DNA of 59,268 bases, from positions 1 through 59,268 of the forward strand of contig CANPXP010000012.1 in assembly GCA_947586255.1 (NCBI GenBank), read 5' to 3'. This DNA comes from an uncultured Lachnospiraceae bacterium. GTDB lineage: Bacteria > Bacillota > Clostridia > Lachnospirales > Lachnospiraceae. The position numbers were made by a program, and so were the translations under genes. This document shows, piece after piece, positions 1 through 7,078 of the stretch (the first letter of the stretch is position 1; each line of letters begins with the position of its first letter). A model generated the notes under the pieces. That model was not told the origin of the DNA and did no database searches. It was given only the letters and a program-made list of their open reading frames with translations.

Positions 1-75
1 TTGAAACCGCCGTGTACCGAACGGTACGCACGGTGGTGTGAGAGGACGGCGGCTAATCACCGCCTCCTACTCGAT
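1..75 (+). mobile_element. 3' end of a group II intron (domains V and VI), cut by the window edge
   Basis: Bases 5-37 fold into a hairpin of the domain V type: nine base pairs, a two-base CG bulge on the 3' side, then TACC/GGTA closed by GAAC. Bases 41-72 fold into a domain VI-like stem (GAG..GG..CGGCGG against CCGCC..CC..CTC) that leaves an unpaired A near position 69, six bases before the likely 3' end at CTCGAT. This spacing fits a group II branch-point adenosine. The maturase gene and domains I-IV would lie left of the window. The exact 3' splice position is inferred. No coding capacity is visible in this piece. Confidence 0.72.
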
Positions 76-97
76 CATTTTGTTATTTCGTTCGGCT

Positions 98-283
98 TTA
101 TGCCCGCTCAACTTTGCCGGATCTTAAGCAGCGCGTGCAGACATGCAGTTTCTTGTTGGCGCCGCCGACCTTGCACATAACATTCTTGACATTAGAATTC
201 CAGATTCTGTTCGATCTTCTATGAGAATGGCTGACGTTGTTGCCAAAATGAGCGCCCTTGCCGCAAATATCACATTTAGCCAT
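98..283 (-). CDS. rpmB: 50S ribosomal protein L28
   Basis: This 61-residue protein is the large-subunit ribosomal protein L28. It starts MAKCDICGKG and carries two CxxC pairs (C4/C7 and C49/C52), the zinc-ribbon form of L28. The chosen ATG sits just after a strong AAAGGAGGTG ribosome binding site. A longer reading starting eight codons upstream would begin inside that site and is unlikely. It is divergent from the asp23-like/fakA/recG genes, the arrangement known around rpmB in many Firmicutes. No terminator hairpin follows its stop codon before the group II intron end at about position 75. Confidence 0.96.
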   Translation of the reverse strand: MAKCDICGKGAHFGNNVSHSHRRSNRIWNSNVKNVMCKVGGANKKLHVCTRCLRSGKVERA

Positions 284-318
284 CTTTGCACCTCCTTTGT
301 CATTCACACAACATTTGT

Positions 319-347
319 ATCATAGCAGAAAGTAATTCGGAATGCAA
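319..347 (-). promoter_or_regulatory. Sigma-A type promoter of rpmB
   Basis: Read on the minus strand this is TTGCAT, a 17-base spacer, then TATGAT. It lies about 35 bases upstream of the L28 start codon. Both boxes are one or two changes from consensus with ideal spacing. Confidence 0.65.
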
Positions 348-407
348 GCAAAAATTACAGAATTTGGACATAAAAATGCGTTGGCGGCAAATTTAGGATA
401 ATTTTAG

Positions 408-436
408 TTCCATTTTCCGGCTTGTCGGGTTATAAT
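408..436 (+). promoter_or_regulatory. Probable promoter of the asp23-like/fakA unit
   Basis: TTCCAT, a 17-base spacer and a perfect TATAAT, 35 bases upstream of the asp23-like start codon. The -35 box is weak, so the call rests mainly on the -10 box and its position. Confidence 0.5.
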
Positions 437-470
437 AGCAGTGTATATTGGGATAATAAGGAGGTGCCTT

Positions 471-830
471 ATGAAAGTTTCTTCAATGGACACACATATG
501 GGGAATATTTCGATCGATCAGGACGTCATCGCGCAGTATGCCGGCACGGTGGCGACGGAAATTTTCGGCGTGGTCGGCATGGCCGGCATGAACGTCAGGG
601 ACGGGCTTGTCAGACTGCTGAAAAAGGATAATATGAAGCGCGGCATTCAGGTGACGCTGAACAATAACAAGCTGACGCTCGACTTTCACATTGTCGTCTC
701 TTACGGCGTGAGTATCCTCGCCGTGGCGGACAATCTGATCGACAGCGTCAAGTACAAGCTGGAAGAGTTTACCGGCATAGAGGTGGAAAAGATAAACATT
801 TTCGTGGAAGATGTAAAAGTGATTGACTGA
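471..830 (+). CDS. Asp23/Gls24 family envelope stress protein (YloU-like)
   Basis: This 119-residue protein matches the Asp23/Gls24 family in length and pattern: an alternating hydrophobic core (IAQYAGTVATEIFGVVGMAG), a middle basic stretch (KKDNMKRG) and a C-terminal VEKINIFVEDVKV strand. It has no membrane segment. Family members are small cytosolic or membrane-tethered proteins linked to envelope homeostasis. The ATG follows a strong AAGGAGGTG site at 459-467. It is followed 14 bases later by fakA, the yloU-yloV order known in Bacillus, so the two are probably co-transcribed. The precise role is not evident from the sequence. Confidence 0.88.
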   Translation: MKVSSMDTHMGNISIDQDVIAQYAGTVATEIFGVVGMAGMNVRDGLVRLLKKDNMKRGIQVTLNNNKLTLDFHIVVSYGVSILAVADNLIDSVKYKLEEFTGIEVEKINIFVEDVKVID

Positions 831-844
831 GGGAGGACAGTGAG

Positions 845-2533
845 GTGGCTTCAAATACAATAGATGCCGGTATGATGGCGAAGTGCTTTCTTGCCGGCGC
901 CAAGAATCTTGAGAAAAACAAAGAATGGATCAATGAATTGAACGTGTTTCCGGTTCCGGACGGCGATACAGGCACTAACATGACGCTGACGATCATGTCT
1001 GCCGCGAAGGAGGTCGCAGGCCTGTGCGATATGGGCGATCTCGATATGCAGTCGCTGTGCAAGGCGATTTCCTCCGGTTCTCTGAGGGGCGCCAGAGGCA
1101 ATTCCGGCGTGATTCTGTCGCAGCTGTTCCGCGGCTTCACCAAGGTTGTCAAGGAATACGACGCGATCACGATACCCATCATTGCCGCCGCCTTCGACAA
1201 GGCTGTGGAGACTGCCTACAAAGCCGTCATGAAGCCCAAGGAGGGCACGATCCTGACCGTCGCCAAGGGCGCGGCGCTCAAGGCGCGCGAACTCGCGGAC
1301 AGCGGCGCGGAGGATACGGCGGATTTCCTGCAGCAGATCATCAGCCGTGCCGAGGAGGTCCTGGCGAAGACTCCCGAGATGCTCCCCGTCCTGAAGCAGG
1401 CGGGCGTGGTGGATTCCGGCGGTCAGGGGCTCGTCCTCGTCCTGCAGGGCATCTATGACGCGTTTATGGGCAAGGAAGTGGACTTTACTCTGGATGCGGC
1501 TCCCGCGGCCCAGCCGACGGGAAAGGTCTCCGGCGCCAACCGGGAAGCGCAGGCGAACGCCGACATCAAATTCGGTTACTGCACCGAGTTTATCATTATG
1601 CTGAACAAGGTGTTCAATATCAAGGCGGAGCTGGATTTCAAGGCGTATCTGGAATCCATCGGCGACTCGATTGTCGTCGTTGCGGACGACGATGTGGTTA
1701 AGGTGCACGTACATACCAACGATCCCGGTCTGGCGATCCAGCGGGCGCTCAAATATGGCGCGCTCTCCAATATGAAGATCGATAATATGCGTCTCGAGCA
1801 TCAGGAGAAGCTCTTCAAGATGTCGCAGAAGGACGGAGGCGCGGAGGCGCAGCCTGCTGCCAAGCAGCCGCGCAAGGACGTCGGCTTTATCGCGGTGTCT
1901 GTCGGCGACGGCATCAACGAGATCTTCCGGGGTCTCGGCGTAGACCATATCATTGAGGGCGGCCAGACGATGAATCCGAGCACGGAGGATATGCTGAACG
2001 CCATCGAGCAGGTCAATGCCGACAACATCTTTATTCTGCCGAACAACAAAAATATCATTCTCGCGGCCAATCAGGCGCAGTCGCTCGTGAAGGACAAGGC
2101 GATCACGGTGATCCCGACGAAGACGGTGCCCCAGGGAATCACCGCAGTCATCAATTATGTGCCGGACATGACGGTCGCGGAGAATGCCGATACGATGACC
2201 ACCGAGATCAAAAATGTCTCCACGGGTGAGGTCACCTACGCCGTCAGGGATACCAACATCGACGGTAAGGAGATCCGTCAGGGCGATTACATGGGAATCG
2301 GCGACGCCGGCATTCTCTCTGTCGGAACGTCTATCGCGCAGGTTACGCTGGATATGCTGGACGAGATGATGTTCGACGACGCGGAGCTGATCAGTATCTA
2401 CTACGGCGAGGAGATTCCCGACCAGGAGGCGGAGGCTCTCCGCACGCAGGTGGAGGAGAAATACGGCTCCTGCGATATCGAGCTGCAGTACGGCGGTCAG
2501 CCGATCTATTACTATATCATATCCGTTGAATAA
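845..2533 (+). CDS. fakA: Fatty acid kinase A, DhaL/DegV-like (YloV family)
   Basis: FakA phosphorylates fatty acids held by a FakB (DegV) partner, feeding exogenous fatty acids into phospholipid synthesis. The 562-residue protein has the family layout. An N-terminal DhaL-type kinase domain covers residues 1 to about 210, with the metal and nucleotide motif PVPDGDTGTN (D39, D41, N45) and the glycine-rich GARGNSG. A middle domain follows, then a C-terminal DegV-like domain from about residue 344. It starts at a GTG with a GGGAGGA site upstream. A candidate FakB is encoded at 4712-5590, separated only by recG, which supports the assignment. A rho-independent terminator follows directly. Confidence 0.9.
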   Translation: MASNTIDAGMMAKCFLAGAKNLEKNKEWINELNVFPVPDGDTGTNMTLTIMSAAKEVAGLCDMGDLDMQSLCKAISSGSLRGARGNSGVILSQLFRGFTKVVKEYDAITIPIIAAAFDKAVETAYKAVMKPKEGTILTVAKGAALKARELADSGAEDTADFLQQIISRAEEVLAKTPEMLPVLKQAGVVDSGGQGLVLVLQGIYDAFMGKEVDFTLDAAPAAQPTGKVSGANREAQANADIKFGYCTEFIIMLNKVFNIKAELDFKAYLESIGDSIVVVADDDVVKVHVHTNDPGLAIQRALKYGALSNMKIDNMRLEHQEKLFKMSQKDGGAEAQPAAKQPRKDVGFIAVSVGDGINEIFRGLGVDHIIEGGQTMNPSTEDMLNAIEQVNADNIFILPNNKNIILAANQAQSLVKDKAITVIPTKTVPQGITAVINYVPDMTVAENADTMTTEIKNVSTGEVTYAVRDTNIDGKEIRQGDYMGIGDAGILSVGTSIAQVTLDMLDEMMFDDAELISIYYGEEIPDQEAEALRTQVEEKYGSCDIELQYGGQPIYYYIISVE

Positions 2534-2548
2534 AATATCACGGTCATG

Positions 2549-2594
2549 ATCCCTGACAACAGACACCTGAGCGTGCGGTTGCCGGGGATTTTTT
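2549..2594 (+). terminator. Rho-independent terminator after fakA
   Basis: A 12-base stem (ATCCCTGACAAC with GTTGCCGGGGAT, wobble pairs included) around a 17-base loop, followed by a run of six T. It lies between fakA and recG and overlaps the TTG codon that would otherwise extend recG. Confidence 0.75.
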
Positions 2595-2604
2595 GAGGAG
2601 AAAA

Positions 2605-4650
2605 ATGGAAATCACAGCGCTCAAAGGAGTCGGAGAGAAAACGGCCGCGCTCTTTCACAAGCTGCATATTGACACGGCGGAGGAACTGACGCGGTACTAT
2701 CCCCGCGATTATGAGAACTTCGCGCCGCCGGTGGAACTGGCCGGCGCTTTCTGTGAGGATACTGTCGCCGTGGCCGGCCGGATTCAGGGGAGCATCGCTA
2801 CCAGACATGTCCGGGGTTTAAGCATCACGACATTTGAGGCGGCGTGTGAGGGCGGTGTGCTGCACCTGGTTTACTTTAATATGCCCTATCTAAAGAACAG
2901 TCTGAAAAGCGGCGTGCAGTATATCTTCAGAGGCTTCCTGCAGAAGAAGGGGAACCGCTTCTCGATGGAGCAGGCCAGGATGTATAAGCCCGAGGAGTAC
3001 GCCGGGGTGACGGGCAGACTGCTTCCCGTCTATTCCGTCACAAAGGGACTGAGCAACAACACGGTGGTCAAGGCGGTACGGCAGGCCATCGTGGTTTCGG
3101 AGCAGGCGGAAGACTGTCTGCCCGAAGAGATCCGGCTGCAGGAAAAGCTCTGTACATATGAGGAGGCGGTGAGGCAGATCCATTTCCCCGAGAGCCGCGA
3201 CGCGCTTGTGCGGGCACGGGAAAGGCTCGTTTTTGACGAGTTCCTTCTTTTTATTCTGATGATCAGAAGCATGAAAGAGGACGCCGCGAAACTGCCCAAC
3301 GGCTGCCCGATGATAGAGATTGCCGGGACCGAGCGGCTGATCGAGGCGCTCCCTTATCGGCTGACAGGCGCACAGAGAAAAGTCTGGGACGAAATAAAGG
3401 GGGATCTGACTTCAGAACATACCATGAACCGTCTGATTCAGGGGGACGTCGGTTCCGGCAAGACGATCCTCGCCTTCCTTGCGCTCATCATGTGTGCGGG
3501 GAACGGATATCAGGGCGCGCTGATGGCGCCCACCGAGGTTCTGGCGGCGCAGCACTATGAGACGCTGATGCAATTCAAGAAACGCTATCACCTGTCTGTC
3601 TCTCCGGTGCTTCTGACAGGTTCCGTCTCCGCCAGAGAGCGGCGCGCCGCCTATGCGCAGATCGAGAGCGGGGAGGCGGACATTATTCTCGGCACCCATG
3701 CGCTCATCCAGGACAAGGTGAATTACCGCAGGCTGGGGCTTGTCATCACGGATGAGCAGCACCGGTTCGGCGTCAGACAGCGAGAGAGTCTTGCGCAGAA
3801 GGGAAGAGACGTCCATGTCCTTGTCATGAGCGCGACGCCGATTCCCCGCACTCTCGCCATCATTCTTTACGGAGATCTGCACATATCGGTTCTCGACGAG
3901 ATGCCCGCGAACCGGCTGCCGATCAAAAACTGTGTGGTGAATACCGCCTATCGCCCAGCGGCCTATCAGTTTATCGAGAGAGAGGTCGCCGCCGGCAGGC
4001 AGGCCTATGTCATCTGTCCTGCGGTGGATGAGAGCGAGAATGCGGAGCTCGAGAACGTCACCGCCTACACGGCGAAACTGCGCGAACATATGCCCTCCTC
4101 CGTACAGATCGCCTCTCTCCACGGCCGGATGAAGGCCGCGGAGAAGAATCGGGTGATGGAGGCTTTCGCGGCAGGGCAGATCGATGTGCTTGTGTCCACC
4201 ACCGTGATCGAAGTCGGCATCAACGTGCCGAACGCCACGGTGATGATGGTGGAGAATGCCGAGCGCTTCGGGCTTGCACAGCTGCACCAGCTCCGCGGCC
4301 GTGTGGGACGCGGCGGCGCGCAGTCTTACTGTATTTTTGTCAGCGGCAGGGATAAGCCCGAGACAATGGCGCGGCTGAAGATCCTGAATGAGTCAAACGA
4401 CGGCTTCTATATCGCGTCGCAGGATTTAAAGCTGCGCGGCCCGGGAGACCTGTTCGGCATCAGGCAGAGCGGCGACTTGAAGTTCGCGCTGGCGGACGTC
4501 TTCCAGGACGCGGCCATTCTCAAGCGGGCGGCCGATTGGGCGGACCGGATATACGAGCAGGACCCGCAGCTTGTGTCTGAACGCTATGCGCCGCTCAGGC
4601 GTCGACTGGCGCGACAGGAGATAAATGAGGTTGACTTTAGAACTATCTAA
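2605..4650 (+). CDS. recG: ATP-dependent DNA helicase RecG
   Basis: RecG remodels stalled replication forks and branch-migrates Holliday junctions. The 681-residue protein has the N-terminal wedge/OB domain, Walker A in QGDVGSGKT near residue 280, the DEQH box (TDEQHRFG near residue 383), the SATPIPRT motif III and the helicase C-terminal motifs STTVIEVGINVPNA and QLRGRVGRG. The ATG at 2605 is preferred over an in-frame TTG at 2593, because the TTG lies in the T-tract of the upstream terminator and GAGGAG at 2595-2600 precedes the ATG. The recG position after fakA is conserved in Firmicutes. Confidence 0.96.
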   Translation: MEITALKGVGEKTAALFHKLHIDTAEELTRYYPRDYENFAPPVELAGAFCEDTVAVAGRIQGSIATRHVRGLSITTFEAACEGGVLHLVYFNMPYLKNSLKSGVQYIFRGFLQKKGNRFSMEQARMYKPEEYAGVTGRLLPVYSVTKGLSNNTVVKAVRQAIVVSEQAEDCLPEEIRLQEKLCTYEEAVRQIHFPESRDALVRARERLVFDEFLLFILMIRSMKEDAAKLPNGCPMIEIAGTERLIEALPYRLTGAQRKVWDEIKGDLTSEHTMNRLIQGDVGSGKTILAFLALIMCAGNGYQGALMAPTEVLAAQHYETLMQFKKRYHLSVSPVLLTGSVSARERRAAYAQIESGEADIILGTHALIQDKVNYRRLGLVITDEQHRFGVRQRESLAQKGRDVHVLVMSATPIPRTLAIILYGDLHISVLDEMPANRLPIKNCVVNTAYRPAAYQFIEREVAAGRQAYVICPAVDESENAELENVTAYTAKLREHMPSSVQIASLHGRMKAAEKNRVMEAFAAGQIDVLVSTTVIEVGINVPNATVMMVENAERFGLAQLHQLRGRVGRGGAQSYCIFVSGRDKPETMARLKILNESNDGFYIASQDLKLRGPGDLFGIRQSGDLKFALADVFQDAAILKRAADWADRIYEQDPQLVSERYAPLRRRLARQEINEVDFRTI

Positions 4651-4659
4651 AAGTAATAT
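4631..4659 (+). promoter_or_regulatory. Possible promoter for the DegV-miaB-mutSL run
   Basis: TTGACT, a 17-base spacer and TAATAT, starting inside the last codons of recG and about 50 bases upstream of the DegV start codon. Spacing is ideal and the -10 box is moderate. Confidence 0.4.
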
Positions 4660-4711
4660 GTTATAGAAAGAGATTCGTCTCAGACAAATACAGTGCGGAG
4701 AAACATAGAAT

Positions 4712-5590
4712 ATGACAAAGAAAACAGCGGTCGTCACCGACAGCAACAGCGGCATTACCCAGACACAAGCGAAAGAGCTGGGCATTTATGTGCTGCCGAT
4801 GCCTTTTATGATCAACAATGAGATTTTCTACGAGGATATCACCCTGAGCCAGAAAGAATTCTATGCGCGTCTTGCGGAGGGAGCGGACGTGATCACGAGC
4901 CAGCCCACGCCGGATGCGGTCATGAAGCTGTGGGACAGTCTGCTCGGGGAGTATGACGAGATCGTCCATATACCGATGTCCAGCGGGCTCAGCGGCTCCT
5001 GCCAGAGCGCTGCCGTGCTGGCGCGTGATTACGGCGGCAGGGTACAGGTAGTCAACAACCAGCGCATATCCGTCACGCAGCGGCAGTCCGCGCTGGACGC
5101 CCTGGCACTTGCGGAACGCGGTATGGATGCCGCGCAGATCAGAGAGTTTCTGGAGGAAGACAAATTCAACTCTAGCATCTACATCATGCTGGACACCCTG
5201 TACTATCTGAAAAAGGGCGGCAGGATCACCCCGGCGGCCGCGGCTCTCGGCACGATTCTGAAGCTGAAGCCGGTTCTGCAGATTCAGGGGGAAAAGCTGG
5301 ACGCTTTCGCCAAGGCCCGGACGGTATCGCAGGGGAAATCCATCATGCTGAGCGCCATCCGCGCGGATATGGAGAAGCGGTTCGGCGGCGCGGACAAGGA
5401 CAATATCTGGCTGGAAATTGCATATACACCCGGCAATGGCAATGACGCGTCCGCCGCGGAGCAGTTTCGGGATGAGACGCGGGCGCAGTTTGCGGATTTT
5501 GACATCCATATGGATCCGCTTTCCTTAAGCATCGCCTGTCATATCGGCCCCGGCGCCCTGGCGGTTGCGTGCTGCAAAAAAATCAGATAA
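4712..5590 (+). CDS. DegV family fatty-acid-binding protein (FakB-like)
   Basis: DegV proteins bind a single fatty acid and present it to FakA for phosphorylation. This 292-residue protein starts with the family signature VVTDSNSGIT. It also has the TSQPTPD motif (threonine and serine near the fatty acid carboxylate), PMSSGLSGS and the C-terminal HIGPGALAVA. Length is normal for DegV. Its neighbour two genes upstream is FakA, so it is a likely partner, although genomes often carry several DegV paralogues with different lipid preference. Which fatty acid it prefers cannot be read from the sequence. It is 18 bases ahead of miaB. Confidence 0.9.
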   Translation: MTKKTAVVTDSNSGITQTQAKELGIYVLPMPFMINNEIFYEDITLSQKEFYARLAEGADVITSQPTPDAVMKLWDSLLGEYDEIVHIPMSSGLSGSCQSAAVLARDYGGRVQVVNNQRISVTQRQSALDALALAERGMDAAQIREFLEEDKFNSSIYIMLDTLYYLKKGGRITPAAAALGTILKLKPVLQIQGEKLDAFAKARTVSQGKSIMLSAIRADMEKRFGGADKDNIWLEIAYTPGNGNDASAAEQFRDETRAQFADFDIHMDPLSLSIACHIGPGALAVACCKKIR

Positions 5591-5608
5591 AACCGAAAGA
5601 GAGAGGTC

Positions 5609-7078
5609 ATGGCGCAGTATTCATCCGCAAACGACGACAGGGAGTCTGCCCTGCAAAGAGAATATATGGCCAAAGCGGCGCAGTATGTCGCCGGGCTTGA
5701 GAGAGAACTTGGACGCCGCCCATGCTGCTGTGTTGTCACCTTCGGCTGTCAGATGAACGCCAGGGACTCGGAGAAGCTGCTCGGCATTCTGACAGAAATC
5801 GGCTATGAATCCGTGGAGGACGAGGAGAGTGCCGATTTCATCGTCTACAATACCTGTACCGTCCGCGACAACGCCAACCAGCGCGTCTATGGGAGACTCG
5901 GCTATCTCCACAGCCTGAAGGCCGGGAAACCGCACCTGCGAATCGCCCTGTGCGGCTGTATGATGCAGGAGGAGAATGTCATTGAGAAGATCCGGAAGAG
6001 CTACCGGTTTGTGGATCTGATTTTCGGAACGCACAATCTCTTTAAATTTGCCGAGCTGTTGGTGACAATGTTTGAAAACCGCGAGATGATCGTCGATATC
6101 TGGCAGGAGACGGATCAGATCGTCGAAGAGCTGCCTGTCCGGCGCAAATTTCCCTATAAATCCGGTGTCAATATCATGTTCGGCTGCAATAATTTCTGCA
6201 GCTACTGCATCGTCCCCTATGTGCGCGGGCGGGAGCGCAGCAGAGCGCCGGAGGAGATCTTACAGGAAATCGAACGCCTGGTGGACGACGGGGTTGTGGA
6301 GGTTATGCTGCTCGGGCAGAACGTGAACTCCTACGGGCGGAATCTGGAAACGCCCATGTCGTTTGCGCAGCTTCTACGCGAGGTGGAGCAGATCGACGGG
6401 CTTAGAAGGATCCGCTTTATGACTTCTCACCCGAAGGATCTGTCCGATGAGCTGATCGACGTTATGAGCCGTTCCGACAAGATCTGCCGCCATCTGCACC
6501 TGCCGCTGCAGGCCGGTTCAGATCGGATCCTGCAGGCGATGAACAGGCGCTACACGAAAGCGCAGTATCTGGCCCTGACCGAAAAACTCCGGACGGCGAT
6601 GCCGGATATCGCCCTCACAACCGATCTCATCGTCGGTTTTCCGGGCGAGACGGCGGAGGATGTGGACGAGACGATCGATGTCGTGCGCAGGGTGCGGTTT
6701 GACAACGCTTTCACATTCATCTACTCTAAGAGGACCGGGACGCCCGCGGCTGCTATGGCGAACCAGGTGCCGGCCGCCACGGTGAGAGAGGGCTTCGACA
6801 GACTGTTGAAGGTCGTGCAGGACACCGCCAGGGAGCGCGCTGCGCTTCTGCGGGGCAGTACGGCGGAGGCGCTCGTGGAAGAGGTAAACGAACAGGACGC
6901 CGCCCTCCTGACGGGAAGGCTCTCCAACAATATGCTCGTCCATTTTCCGGGGGACAGAGACCTGGTCGGCGGATTTGTAAATGTCTCCCTGGACGAGTGC
7001 CACGGATTCTACTATACGGGTCATATGATAAGAAAAGCGGAAGCCCCGCTTGGAAAGACGGTTGACGGCAATGGCTGA
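5609..7078 (+). CDS. miaB: tRNA-2-methylthio-N6-dimethylallyladenosine synthase
   Basis: MiaB adds the 2-methylthio group to i6A37 of tRNAs reading U-starting codons. The 489-residue protein has the N-terminal methylthiotransferase domain with cysteines C47 (FGCQMNARDSE), C83 (NTCTVRDNA) and C117 (CGCMMQE) for the auxiliary iron-sulfur cluster. The radical-SAM motif C193-x3-C197-x2-C200 is in FGCNNFCSYCIVPY, followed by GxGExLLGQNVNSYG-type sequence, and a TRAM domain lies at the C terminus. It overlaps mutS by eight bases. The enzyme that makes its substrate, MiaA, is encoded four genes down, so both steps of the pathway are in one run. Confidence 0.96.
   Translation: MAQYSSANDDRESALQREYMAKAAQYVAGLERELGRRPCCCVVTFGCQMNARDSEKLLGILTEIGYESVEDEESADFIVYNTCTVRDNANQRVYGRLGYLHSLKAGKPHLRIALCGCMMQEENVIEKIRKSYRFVDLIFGTHNLFKFAELLVTMFENREMIVDIWQETDQIVEELPVRRKFPYKSGVNIMFGCNNFCSYCIVPYVRGRERSRAPEEILQEIERLVDDGVVEVMLLGQNVNSYGRNLETPMSFAQLLREVEQIDGLRRIRFMTSHPKDLSDELIDVMSRSDKICRHLHLPLQAGSDRILQAMNRRYTKAQYLALTEKLRTAMPDIALTTDLIVGFPGETAEDVDETIDVVRRVRFDNAFTFIYSKRTGTPAAAMANQVPAATVREGFDRLLKVVQDTARERAALLRGSTAEALVEEVNEQDAALLTGRLSNNMLVHFPGDRDLVGGFVNVSLDECHGFYYTGHMIRKAEAPLGKTVDGNG

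Noticed and set aside
851..2566. A 571-codon open frame on the minus strand over fakA
   Set aside because: It is an antisense shadow created by strong third-position GC; the composition is R/H/D-rich and no start site or homology pattern is present, while the plus-strand gene has clear motifs.
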